20,858 bases of DNA from JBBDWJ01 sp040902925 (GCA_040902925.1 JBBDWJ010000210.1:1-20858); one strand, 5' to 3'; counted from the first letter of the stretch, positions 1 to 7,450 are shown. Made by a program: numbers and translations. Notes: a model not told the origin generated them from the sequence alone.

Positions 1-701
1 CCGATGCCCACGATCGAAAGCCCCTGACGCGCCGCCAGCGACCGTACGCGCGGGAACGCGCCGAGGGAAATCAGCGCGCCGAGAAAAAGCTCCCACGCCC
101 GCGTCGGCAACAGGAAGAACGACGCGACCGAAAACGGACCCACCATCAGGACGCTGACCACAAACGACGCCAGGGCCGCGCCCGCGATCCAGTTGGCCCA
201 TTTCCTCCCGAAACGGTGAAGCAAGTAGAGCGCGACGGGGAAAAAAATATAGAACTGCTCTTCGACGCCGAGCGACCAGGTGTGCAGCAGCGGCTTGGTC
301 TCGGCGGTGGCGTCAAAATACCCGGAATCGCGCCAGAAGTAGATGTTCGACGCGAACAGCGTTGCCGCAACGACGCTGCGCGCGTAGTGTTCGAGCTCGG
401 CAGGCAGAAGGATCCAGCACGCCGCCACCGAGACGACGGCCAGGACCGCGAACAGCGCCGGAAAAATCCGGCGAATGCGCCGTTCGTAGAATTTGACGAT
501 CGAGAAACGGTCTTGGCGGATGTCCTCGGTAATGATCGAAGTGATCAGGTATCCCGAGATGACAAAGAAAATGTCGACGCCGACGAAGCCGCCCTGGAAG
601 GCGGCGTGGCCGGCATGAAACAGAACGACAGGAAGGACCGCAATGGCGCGGAGTCCATCGACCTCGGGTCGGTAACGCACTGGGAAGTCCCAGATTACCA
701 T
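1..701 (-). CDS. Acyltransferase 3 family membrane protein (N-terminal part, cut by window edge)
   Basis: Integral membrane O-acyltransferase of the OafA/YrhL type, a family that moves acyl groups onto cell-surface sugars. Reading the minus strand from the ATG at 701 gives 233 codons that run off the left edge; the family is usually 350-650 residues, so about half is missing. Visible marks are the opening RPEVDGLRAIAVL, the R-X10-H motif (R18, H29), the GGFVGVDIFFVISGYLIT segment (residues 37-54), YERRIRRIFPA (72-82) and LLHTWSLGVEEQFY (138-151), all typical of the subgroup that often carries a C-terminal SGNH domain. Several hydrophobic membrane helices follow. No earlier start exists in frame: an in-frame stop lies at 735-737. 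No clear Shine-Dalgarno is seen. Its substrate cannot be told from sequence. It is divergent from the ArsR-type operon. Confidence 0.9.
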   Translation of the reverse strand, partial: MVIWDFPVRYRPEVDGLRAIAVLPVVLFHAGHAAFQGGFVGVDIFFVISGYLITSIITEDIRQDRFSIVKFYERRIRRIFPALFAVLAVVSVAACWILLPAELEHYARSVVAATLFASNIYFWRDSGYFDATAETKPLLHTWSLGVEEQFYIFFPVALYLLHRFGRKWANWIAGAALASFVVSVLMVGPFSVASFFLLPTRAWELFLGALISLGAFPRVRSLAARQGLSIVGI

Positions 702-876
702 GAGGTCGGAGCGGCCCGACCGCCGGCCGGCTGATTAGCTGATTTAAATCAATAGCTTATAGCCAGATCATTAAGTCAGAAGTGAAAAAATAAACGAACG
801 CCGTCCGGTCCAAAAGGCGGGTGCCGACGTCTTTTCGTCTTTTGACAAATATATTTGTCAATGATGTAATAGGCAC
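702..876. promoter_or_regulatory. AT-rich divergent intergenic region
   Basis: This is the only strongly AT-rich stretch near the left edge and separates two divergent genes. It holds a perfect 12-bp palindrome TGATTTAAATCA at 740-751 and, on the minus strand, a TATAAG box (761-756) that could be the -10 element of the acyltransferase gene; no convincing -35 box was found for it. The plus-strand promoter and operator are listed separately. Confidence 0.4.
842..870 (+). promoter_or_regulatory. Promoter overlapped by a perfect 20-bp palindromic operator
   Basis: Bases 842-861 form a perfect palindrome (TTGACAAATA followed by its reverse complement). Its first six bases are a consensus -35 box TTGACA (842-847). 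After exactly 17 bp comes TGTAAT (865-870), one mismatch from the consensus -10 box. A repressor dimer bound to the palindrome would cover the -35 box and most of the spacer. The next gene starts at 877 and encodes an ArsR-type regulator, so autorepression is the simplest reading. The -10 box ends six bases before the start codon, so the transcript should be leaderless or nearly so. Binding is inferred; the symmetry and spacing are directly visible. Confidence 0.75.
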
Positions 877-1476
877 GTGCTTGAAGTCGAAGTCATCGAC
901 GATCCCGCCGCTGCAGCGGTTGCTCTGGAGCCCGCGCGAAGCCGGTTGCTGGCCGAATTATCGAAACCTGCGTCGGCGGCCACGCTGGCCGCGCGCCTGG
1001 GAATCGCGCGGCAGAAGATCAACTACCACCTGCGGACGCTCGAAGCGCACCATCTCGTCGAGGTTGCCGAGACACGGCGCTGGGGCGGCCTGACCGAGCG
1101 TCTGCTGGTGGCGACGGCGGCCTCTTACATCGTGTCGCCGGCCGCCATGGGTCCGGTGGCTGCTGACCCGGGGCGCGAGAGTGACCGCCTTTCCGCGAGT
1201 TATCTGATCGCCTTGGCGGCGCGTATCGTGCGCGAAGTCAGCGCCCTGTTGCGCCGTTCGCGGGAAATTGGAAAGCGGCTGCCCACGCTGTCGCTCGATA
1301 CGGAGATCCGCTTTCGCTCGCCGGCCGAGCGCGCCGCATTCACCCGCGAGCTGACGGATGCGATCACCCATCTTGTTTCGCGTTATCACGACGCATCAGC
1401 GCCTGGCGGCCGCGCCCATCGGCTCGTCATCGTGGCGCACCCGCTGGCGCACGACAACACTACGAAGGAAGAATAA
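877..1476 (+). CDS. ArsR-type winged-helix transcriptional regulator
   Basis: A 199-aa DNA-binding regulator. Residues about 20-80 form a winged helix-turn-helix: LLAELSKPASAATLAARLG, then the recognition helix IARQKINYHLRTLEAHHLV (about 43-61), then a wing with RRWGGLTERL. The QKINYHLRTLE pattern is typical of ArsR/HTH_20 proteins. The C-terminal 100 residues, including HLVSRYHDAS, probably serve dimerisation or sensing; no metal-binding cysteine pair is present, so this is not a classical metal sensor. The GTG at 877 is the only good start, because a stop in the same frame lies at 862-864. It has no Shine-Dalgarno and sits at the predicted transcription start. Its TAA is directly followed by the ATG of the SRPBCC gene. 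ArsR regulators next to SRPBCC genes are a common pairing. Confidence 0.85.
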   Translation: MLEVEVIDDPAAAAVALEPARSRLLAELSKPASAATLAARLGIARQKINYHLRTLEAHHLVEVAETRRWGGLTERLLVATAASYIVSPAAMGPVAADPGRESDRLSASYLIALAARIVREVSALLRRSREIGKRLPTLSLDTEIRFRSPAERAAFTRELTDAITHLVSRYHDASAPGGRAHRLVIVAHPLAHDNTTKEE

Positions 1477-2260
1477 ATGAGCATCAAAACAGACGCCTCT
1501 GGACGCCGTTGGGTGCAGGCCGAAGTGGAATTGCCGGGCACGCCAGAGGAAATCTGGGACGCGATCGCGACCGGGCCCGGCGTTTCGTCGTGGTTCGTTC
1601 CGACCGAAGAGCGCGAGGACGGCACTGTCGTGTCGAGCTTCGGGCCGGGCATGGAAGCGGTCGCGAAAAAGACGGCTTGGGACCCTCCCCGCCGCTTTGC
1701 CGCCGAGAGCCCGGGCTTTGGGCCGGACGCGCCGCCGCTGGCCACCGAGTGGATCGTCGAGGCTCGCTCGGGCGGCACCTGTATTGTGCGCGTTGTTCAC
1801 AGCTTGCTTGCGAGCACCGATGATTGGGACACCCATCTCGAAAGTATCGAGTCCGGCTGGCCGTGGTTCTTCCATGTCTTACGGCTGTACGTGACTCACT
1901 TCCGCGCGCAGCCCTGCACGGCGTTTCGCGTGATGGGAACCACGTCCGGCTCCGGGGCCCAGGCGTGGGATGCGTTCACCGGCCCGCTGAACCTCGCCGG
2001 CGCCGCCACTCGCCGGAGTCGTCGAGCAAACCGGCTCGGGGGGCCACCCTCAAGGATTGATGCTGCGGCTCGACGCACCGGCGCCCGGCATCGCTTCGCT
2101 GTTCGCGCTCGCGATGGGCCCACAGGTTTATCTGATTCTCGATTTCTACCTGTATGGCCAACAAGCGGCTGGCGCCGCCGCGAGCGCCAAGCCCGCATGG
2201 CAAGCATGGATGGCCGGGCGCTTTCCCATGGCCGACGCCGCGGCCTGCGACGCTCCGTAG
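1477..2260 (+). pseudogene. SRPBCC (AHSA1-like) domain protein, interrupted by an apparent frameshift
   Basis: Starts directly after the regulator's stop codon (TAAATG), with AAGGAAG at 1465-1471 as a possible ribosome site. The first 175 or so residues are a normal SRPBCC/START-like domain: VELPGTPEEIWDAIATGPG, SSWFVPTEE, then TAWDPPRRFAAE and WPWFFHVLRLYVTHFR, as in AHSA1-type proteins. Beyond about 1996 this frame turns into arginine-rich nonsense and runs on into the next gene (to 2430). The next frame instead gives APPLAGVVEQTGSGG from about 1994, then APGIASLFALAMGPQVYLIL and WQAWMAGRFP, ending at TAG 2258-2260, which is a credible C-terminus. A stop at 1988-1990 in that frame limits the switch to about 1991-2012. 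One extra base there explains it. This is either a real inactivating mutation or an assembly error; the repaired protein would be about 260 aa. Confidence 0.75.
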
Positions 2261-2372
2261 TTGTGGGCCGCATTTTGACAGCTCTCTGCATGTCACTGGC
2301 AAGCCCGGCAGCGGCAGCGTTCAACCTCTTTCACTGGATAGCAGTTAGTGTTTTTTTCACGAGGAGAACATC

Positions 2373-2741
2373 ATGGCAAACAACCGCATCATTCACTTCG
2401 AAATTCCCGCCAACAAGCCCGAGCCGCTGACGAAGTTTTACGGCGACTTGTTTGGCTGGACGTTTCACAAGGCGCCGATCCCTGGAATGGAGTATTGGCT
2501 GTGTGAGACCGGCTCGGACGGCACGGGCATCAACGGTGCTGTTACGCAACGGCAGAGCCCGCAGCAGCCCTGGATGAATTACGTCGATGTCGAAAGCATC
2601 GACGCGGCGATCGAGACGGCAACCAAGCTCGGAGGGACGGTGGCGATGCCGAAGATGCCGGTTCCCGGCGTCGGAGCCGTGGCCGCGGTCATCGACCCCG
2701 AGGGGAACGTCTGCGGACTTTGGGAACAGGCGAAGGCGTAA
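2373..2741 (+). CDS. VOC family (glyoxalase/bleomycin resistance-like) protein
   Basis: A 122-aa single-chain VOC fold protein, the usual size for the family. It opens with RIIHFEIPANKPEPLTKFYGDLFGW, the classic first beta-alpha unit with a conserved FY..LFGW, and ends with AAVIDPEGNVCGLWEQ, the classic last unit. H8 and E118 stand where many family members hold a metal, but the middle is short and no enzymatic activity can be assigned; antibiotic-binding, dioxygenase and lyase members share this fold. A strong GAGGAG (2361-2366) sits six bases before the ATG. It lies 112 nt after the restored end of the SRPBCC gene on the same strand, so it probably belongs to the operon controlled by the upstream ArsR-type regulator. 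Confidence 0.88.
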   Translation: MANNRIIHFEIPANKPEPLTKFYGDLFGWTFHKAPIPGMEYWLCETGSDGTGINGAVTQRQSPQQPWMNYVDVESIDAAIETATKLGGTVAMPKMPVPGVGAVAAVIDPEGNVCGLWEQAKA

Positions 2742-3049
2742 GTCATCCGCAGGCGGATTTTTGAATCGCGCGCCACAAGGTGCGCCCGCCAGATCCCCCG
2801 TGATATCCACTGCGCCGGGGGAGGGCGGAGCATTCCGCCAGCGCATTCCGGAGCATCCCATTGTCGATACGCAAGGAGTCCGAAAGCGATAGAGACCGAC
2901 CGCCCCCGTCCACCGGCGAGAACGGAAAAACACCGCTTTTGTGGGCGGCGCTTTTGGTCGTGGGCCGGGTCTTGTTATCGATCTTTTTTGGATGATCGAG
3001 CGGCGAGCGCCCTGGCTTTCAACGAGTACCCAACTGCGGAAGGCGATAT
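2742..3049. other. Intergenic stretch without a recognisable gene
   Basis: About 300 bases lie between the VOC gene and the long inverted repeat. Short open frames occur on both strands, but none has a ribosome site or recognisable protein, and the long minus-strand frame is simply opposite the VOC gene. No promoter or terminator stands out. Confidence 0.5.
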
Positions 3050-3126
3050 GAGCCGCAGATGAACGCAGATAGACGCAGATGAATTTTCGTTTTCCATCTG
3101 CGTTTATCTGCGTTCCTCTGCGGCTC
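3050..3126. repeat. Long inverted repeat (32-nt arms) made of 10-bp units, between convergent genes
   Basis: The left arm 3050-3081 and the right arm 3095-3126 are reverse complements at 30 of 32 positions, with a 13-nt loop (3082-3094). Inside the left arm the ten-base unit CGCAGATGAA / CGCAGATAGA / CGCAGATGAA is repeated three times in tandem. Similar CAGATGAACGCAGAT-type repeats are known to be scattered through many bacterial genomes as REP/MITE-like elements; that is recalled and not checked here. It lies 20 bases past the stop of the cytochrome gene (minus strand) and faces the VOC gene, so its RNA hairpin could also end transcription from both sides. There is no clear U-tract. Confidence 0.85.
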
Positions 3127-3145
3127 GAAATCTTTCAGCAGCCTG

Positions 3146-4855
3146 CTAGAGCTTTTTCAAATACTCCACCAGATCTTCGCGCTCGGTGTCGGCTAGGTCG
3201 GTGCCATACATAAGGCCCTCGTGTCCGGCATTCGAGTTACCCGGCACGGTGACGTCGAAAAGGAACGTTCCCGGCGCCTCCTGAATATCGAAACCAACAT
3301 GCTGTGGGTCGAACTCGCGGCTGCCGACATGGAACTGTTGCGCACGTTCGGCGGCCGGCAGCAGCAACTGCGCCAGATTCGGAACCGAGCCGTTATGAAG
3401 ATAGGGGGCCGAAGCCCACACGCCGTTCAGCGGCCGGGCTTTGTAGCGCAGCAGGTCCGCCGCGGAAGGTTCGCTGCCCTGAGCCTGCGCCGCAAGCGTC
3501 TCGGGACTCAAATCACCGAGTTCATCGGGTGCGCTTTCGGTTGTCACCCCAAGAGGGCTTCGCGGGCGGATGATGACGCCGAAAACTGCGTTTTTCAAGA
3601 TCTCAGCCGCGGGGGCCTCCGGTCCGAATCTTGGCCCGGGAACAATGATTCGCTTCAAGGTGCCGTTGAGGACTCCGGTCTTGGCGCTTCGAGTCACGAA
3701 GCTCGTGGCCATCGCCGGATCGGTGCCGATCCCACTCAACGGGATCATCATCGCTTCGACTCTGCGGTTCGGGTCGGTGCGCTCGATCAGAGCATGGCAC
3801 TTGATGCAGAGCTCGCTATAGACCTTCTCGCCCCGCTTGGCTTTATCCTCGTCGATAACGGGCAGGTGCTCGGAGGGCCACTGCGGCGACCACAGCGCCT
3901 CGACCCACTTTTCGAGTTTTAGCAGATTCCTCCTTTTGACTGAGGAGTTGTAACCGGGCGGTATCGCTTTCGGAGTGATCGACAGCTTCCCGAAAACCCC
4001 GAGCACTTCTCCGACGTTGCGTCCAAGCGAACCGAGCCCCGTATTGAAAGCGGAACCGTTCCATTGCACGCGATCGTGCTGTGGCGTGTCCCAAAGCACC
4101 GGATAGGACACCGGTGCATCGGGCGGCCTGCCATTCTCCGGCACGCCGAGGCCTTGCACCAGAACTTGATTCAGGATGTTGCCAAACGCATCGACGCGCG
4201 CGAATCCGGGCGGGTTGGCCGGTTGATTCCGCTGCTTGCGCGCGATCACGTCGGCCGTCGTTTCCCGCAATGACTCGCGCAATTGTTGCGACGCCTCTTC
4301 GGCTGGATCCCCGCCAAGCACAGTTTGCGCGAAGCGCGCGAATTTCTCATCATCGCCATCGGTTGCTTCCATCGCGGCAATCAGCTCGTCGAAGAAACCG
4401 GCGAAGTCGGCCATGGCGGGTGCGCCGTCGACAACCATTCCCACGCCGCGGAAGTTGATCTGGCCGGTGTGACAAGCGGCGCAGGTGAAACCGAGCCATG
4501 CTTGGCCATCGTGGTCGATATCCTCGACGAAGCCAATGGGCAGGCCATCCGGATTCGCTGTACTACGCGGCTCAGGAATGTAGCGAAGCCGATTCATGTT
4601 CGCCGTCGAGCGAAACAGTTCCGTGATCGAGGCCTGCTCGAGCGCCAGAAACCAACGATAGGGAATGATCTCGGAGCCCTGCGGGGTGAACCAGAACAGC
4701 TCCCGAACTTGGGGCGTCCAACCTTGCTCCAGAGTGACTCTTGTTTTGACGTCTTCCCACGCGCTGTCTTTTGTGGCAGGCGGCGGGTCATTGGGGGAGC
4801 AACTCGGAAGGATGAAAACCAGTAGAAGACTTAGCCCGGCGATACGGCTTGTCAT
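3146..4855 (-). CDS. Diheme cytochrome c lipoprotein, RoxA-like/'di-heme cytochrome c peroxidase'-type
   Basis: A 569-aa exported c-type cytochrome. The first 19 residues are a lipoprotein signal ending in ILPSC (C19), so the mature protein is probably membrane-anchored. Two haem-binding motifs are present: CAACH (125-129) and CIKCH (350-354). Between and around them are stretches I associate with the RoxA/RoxB rubber-oxygenase-like group: QGWTPQVRELFWFTPQGS (44-61), DAPVSYPVLWDTPQHDRVQWNG (246-267), LGSLGRNVGEVLGVFG (274-289) and LNGVWASAPYLHNGSVPNL near the end. Characterised relatives are periplasmic diheme oxygenases, but most family members have no known substrate, so rubber or other polyisoprene cleavage is not claimed. 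GGGAGG lies about six bases upstream of the ATG at 4855. It is a single gene, divergent from the 5251 operon. Confidence 0.85.
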   Translation of the reverse strand: MTSRIAGLSLLLVFILPSCSPNDPPPATKDSAWEDVKTRVTLEQGWTPQVRELFWFTPQGSEIIPYRWFLALEQASITELFRSTANMNRLRYIPEPRSTANPDGLPIGFVEDIDHDGQAWLGFTCAACHTGQINFRGVGMVVDGAPAMADFAGFFDELIAAMEATDGDDEKFARFAQTVLGGDPAEEASQQLRESLRETTADVIARKQRNQPANPPGFARVDAFGNILNQVLVQGLGVPENGRPPDAPVSYPVLWDTPQHDRVQWNGSAFNTGLGSLGRNVGEVLGVFGKLSITPKAIPPGYNSSVKRRNLLKLEKWVEALWSPQWPSEHLPVIDEDKAKRGEKVYSELCIKCHALIERTDPNRRVEAMMIPLSGIGTDPAMATSFVTRSAKTGVLNGTLKRIIVPGPRFGPEAPAAEILKNAVFGVIIRPRSPLGVTTESAPDELGDLSPETLAAQAQGSEPSAADLLRYKARPLNGVWASAPYLHNGSVPNLAQLLLPAAERAQQFHVGSREFDPQHVGFDIQEAPGTFLFDVTVPGNSNAGHEGLMYGTDLADTEREDLVEYLKKL

Positions 4856-5250
4856 TCGTGGCCTCCCTGGACTGGACTATTGCTGGATTAGTGGTGACTG
4901 CTTTTACTGGCGCCGGCGATATCGTCAGCAAGTCTAAAAACGTGTCACCGCTGCTGTAAGGGCCTGACCTACTATATGGCATGGCGTCAGATCTCTAACA
5001 ATCAGGACAAGAGAGACGCAATAAAATGCATATTTAATCTAAGGTGTTTTCCTGAGCAATTGAAGAACAACGCAAATAGGCCTGTCCGTGGCGGAGAACT
5101 CCAACAGCACGCGCGCCGGGCGAACAAAGCGTGGGCATAGCGCTACGCTCGGGTTTCATTGGCGCCGGCAACCCTGCGCCCTCTACTACCTGGACCGCAC
5201 CGCTGCGTTGCGGCCGTCACCTCTGCTATCGTTTTCCGCAAGGAGGGCCG
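4856..5250. promoter_or_regulatory. Divergent intergenic region with weak promoter-like boxes
   Basis: This 395-base region separates the cytochrome gene (minus) from the radical SAM operon (plus). On the minus strand TATAGT (4976-4971) could be a -10 box and would give a leader of about 110 nt. On the plus strand an extended -10-like TGCTATCGT lies at 5224-5232, just before the ribosome site at 5240-5246. An AT-rich patch lies at about 5019-5043. An open frame from 5131 into the next gene has no ribosome site of its own and I read it as non-coding. None of the boxes has a good -35 partner. Confidence 0.35.
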
Positions 5251-5940
5251 ATGCGAGGGCCTAACGAGACAAACTGGGACGCAATCGCCAAAGCAGCTTG
5301 CGAGGCGTTTCGTGGGGGCGTCAACGAGTGGATCGGAAGGGCGCAGATTCAGGGCGGGCGGGTGATCGGGCCCAATGCCGAACTCACCCCTGGCTCGCTC
5401 ATCAGCGCCGTCAACTTCGAGCCGCTAATGATCGAGGCGATGACGAAAGCGAACGTGCCTTCCGACATCGCGCGCGCTTTTGCCGGGGAACTGTGGGGCG
5501 CGTGGAAAGAGTGGGCCGAAGGCTTCCGGATGCTGCTGCCGGGGATGTATCCGCAACTGGCGGCATTTCCGGGTCCGATGGCGCCGCCGATCCCAGGCCG
5601 CGGCACGTTTCCGCTTTCCCAGGGCTCGTCCACGGGCGAACAGCGATTGCACCCGGGGATGTTATCGATGAAGCTGACGGCGGCGCTGCGTCTTCATGTT
5701 AAGGCGGGAAGCGGCGCGAAAGAAGCCATCGAACAAGTGGTGAAATGGATCGACTCGAGCTTTCAAGAATGGAAGCTCATGGCGCAGGTCAACGGCAGCG
5801 CAGCGAGAGGACGCGGGCCCGTGCCCAACTTTGCGCCGCCGTACGTGCCGGTGGGGCCGGTGATCATGGGCGACAATCTGCCCGTTCCAGGCCATCTTCC
5901 CGTGTTCCTCGGGCCCCGCTTCGGAAAGATTCTGCTGTAG
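5251..5940 (+). CDS. Hypothetical protein, first gene of the radical SAM operon
   Basis: I do not recognise this 229-aa protein. The ATG at 5251 is chosen because AAGGAGG (5240-5246) sits four bases upstream; an in-frame start at 5131 would add 40 residues of low quality. There is no signal peptide or membrane helix. The layout seems to repeat: a helical stretch ending in GELWGAWKEWAEGF is followed by a proline-rich segment (PQLAAFPGPMAPPIPGRG), and a second helical stretch ending in WIDSSFQEWKLM is followed by a similar one (GPVPNFAPPYVPVGPVIMG). The likeness is loose and could be chance. It ends 28 nt before the radical SAM gene on the same strand, so it is probably co-transcribed. It might be a substrate, a scaffold or a structural protein; nothing in the sequence decides this. 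Confidence 0.75.
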   Translation: MRGPNETNWDAIAKAACEAFRGGVNEWIGRAQIQGGRVIGPNAELTPGSLISAVNFEPLMIEAMTKANVPSDIARAFAGELWGAWKEWAEGFRMLLPGMYPQLAAFPGPMAPPIPGRGTFPLSQGSSTGEQRLHPGMLSMKLTAALRLHVKAGSGAKEAIEQVVKWIDSSFQEWKLMAQVNGSAARGRGPVPNFAPPYVPVGPVIMGDNLPVPGHLPVFLGPRFGKILL

Positions 5941-5968
5941 AGAGCTCACGCGAGCACGAGGAACTTCG

Positions 5969-7450
5969 ATGCGAGTGCTGCTGATCAATCCGCCTTCGCC
6001 CGAGCAACTAGGCTCGCCGCTGCTCGGGCTCGAGTACGTTGCGGCGGCATTGCTCGCGCGCGGCTGCGAGGTCCGCGTTATCGACGCGGCGGCGCGCTTC
6101 TTTCCTCACGACGCGGATTGGATCGTTCAGGAAGCCGAGTCGTGGTCGCCGCAGCTCATTGGTTTTGGCCTGTTCACGCGTTGGGTGTGGCACGCTTACC
6201 AACTGGTGGACGCGCTGACGCGCGGGCGGGATTGTCAGCACACAAACAGTACAGTCTCCGCAGAGACAGGATTGTCTGTGGCACGCGAGCAGGGACGCGG
6301 CCGCTGGTCGCTCGTTGCCGGCGGCGCGCACGCGACGGTGCGCCCGGAAGAGACTATCGAGCGCGGATTTGATATTGCGCTCACGGGCGAGGCCGAGCAT
6401 AGCATCGTGCGGCTGGTGGACTGGCTCGAAGGCCGCGACCAGCTCGATCAGATTCCCGGCTGCGTTTACCGGCTGCCGGACGGAACCATCGGCCACGGGC
6501 CGCCCGCCGCGTGGATCGAGCGGCTCGACGAGCTCGCTCCGCCCTACCTGGCCCAGCCGCTTTTCGATGCTCGCTGGTACAGTGCGCACGGAAGCGCGAC
6601 GGCGCCGGGTGGAATCCTTACCAGCCGCGGATGTCCGGCGCGGTGTACATTCTGCGCCAACTATGTCACGGGGCGATCGTTCCGGCATCGCTCGGCCGGG
6701 AGCGTGATTTCGGAAATCTCGGCGTGGCACAGGGATTGCGGAGTTTCGTTTTTCCCGTGCTGGGATGATGCGCTTACGGCCGACCCGGCGCGGCTGGTTG
6801 CGCTCTGCAACGAGCTCGAACGCGGATTCGATTTCCCGTTTGGCTTCAGCGCCATTACGCGGGCCAACATGGTCAGCCGCGACCTGCTGCAAACGATGCG
6901 GCGGGCAGGGCTCGTTCATGTCAACTTTGGAGTCGAGAGCGGCGACGACGAAATCCTGCGCGCGATCAAGAAAGGCATTCGCACAGAACACGTGATCCGC
7001 GCGCTCGAATGGGCGAAGGACGCCGGCCTGAGCACGGCCTGCAATTTCATGCTCGGCTTTCCTGAAGAAACGCCGCCGGCGCTGGAGAGAACACTCCATT
7101 TCATGGACCGCATCGCGCCGCTGGTGGATACATTCAGCACGCTCGGAGTAGCCGTTCCCTTCCCCGGCACGCCGCTCTACGAAGACCGTCATGCCGCGTA
7201 CGGATTTACGGATTGGTGGCTACGGCCCGACTACAGCCAGTACCGGCCTTCGCCGCCGATTGACGACTTCGATCGCTTCTACCGGCACTACATCGACGAT
7301 GCGAATTTGGAGTTGGATTTCTTCCATTACAGCGCGGAAATGAAGCAGTTGATTCGCGAGTGCCTGAAGTTCAAAGGCGAACACAATTTGAAACGCATGG
7401 GCCTGCTCAAGGACCCGGTATTCGAGCCCGTCAGCGCGGGCGCGGCATGA
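5969..7450 (+). CDS. B12-binding-domain radical SAM protein
   Basis: A 493-aa cytoplasmic enzyme. Residues 1-155 are a cobalamin-binding-like domain: MRVLLINPPSPEQLGSPLLG, then LIGFGLFTRWVWHA, then LVAGGAHATVRPEE (115-128) and LTGEAEHSI. The radical SAM domain follows, with the CX3CX2C iron-sulfur motif CPARCTFC (C222, C226, C229) after ILTSRG, then HVNFGVESGDDEILRAIKKG and FMLGFPEETP, all standard for the family. Relatives do methylations, ring rearrangements or C-C bond formation on small molecules, lipids or peptides; the substrate here is unknown. The start has GAGGAA (5958-5963) five bases upstream. The stop overlaps the next start by 4 nt (ATGA). Residues about 88-111, inside the B12 domain, look like an in-frame insertion of repeat DNA, described separately. 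Confidence 0.92.
   Translation: MRVLLINPPSPEQLGSPLLGLEYVAAALLARGCEVRVIDAAARFFPHDADWIVQEAESWSPQLIGFGLFTRWVWHAYQLVDALTRGRDCQHTNSTVSAETGLSVAREQGRGRWSLVAGGAHATVRPEETIERGFDIALTGEAEHSIVRLVDWLEGRDQLDQIPGCVYRLPDGTIGHGPPAAWIERLDELAPPYLAQPLFDARWYSAHGSATAPGGILTSRGCPARCTFCANYVTGRSFRHRSAGSVISEISAWHRDCGVSFFPCWDDALTADPARLVALCNELERGFDFPFGFSAITRANMVSRDLLQTMRRAGLVHVNFGVESGDDEILRAIKKGIRTEHVIRALEWAKDAGLSTACNFMLGFPEETPPALERTLHFMDRIAPLVDTFSTLGVAVPFPGTPLYEDRHAAYGFTDWWLRPDYSQYRPSPPIDDFDRFYRHYIDDANLELDFFHYSAEMKQLIRECLKFKGEHNLKRMGLLKDPVFEPVSAGAA
6229..6297. repeat. Repeat-like palindromic insertion inside the radical SAM coding sequence
   Basis: Between the codons for TRGR and RWSLVAGG lie about 70-75 bases of unusual composition, richer in A and T than the flanks. 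They hold a near-perfect inverted repeat, CAGAGACA (6261-6268) against TGTCTGTG (6273-6280), with one mismatched pair, and GGATTGTC occurs twice, exactly 40 bases apart (6229 and 6269). The frame stays open, adding about 24-25 residues that relatives of this domain would not be expected to have here. Boundaries are approximate. Confidence 0.55.

Noticed and set aside
216..734. 172-codon open frame on the plus strand at the left edge
   Set aside because: The minus strand reads as a clear acyltransferase 3 protein over nearly the whole stretch; the plus-strand product is charged and without family features.
3221..3922. 233-codon open frame on the plus strand opposite the cytochrome gene
   Set aside because: The minus strand has both haem motifs and conserved blocks here; the plus-strand product matches nothing I know.
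5131..5250. 40-codon N-terminal extension of the hypothetical protein
   Set aside because: There is no ribosome site at 5131, whereas a strong AAGGAGG stands just before the ATG at 5251.
6008..7192. 394-codon open frame on the minus strand opposite the radical SAM gene
   Set aside because: Its protein is arginine-rich and unrecognisable, and the plus strand carries clear radical SAM motifs over the same bases; it is a GC-bias shadow.
7360..7446. Longer N-terminus for the methyltransferase
   Set aside because: It would overlap the radical SAM gene by about 90 bases with no ribosome site; the ATGA overlap at 7447 is the standard coupled start.
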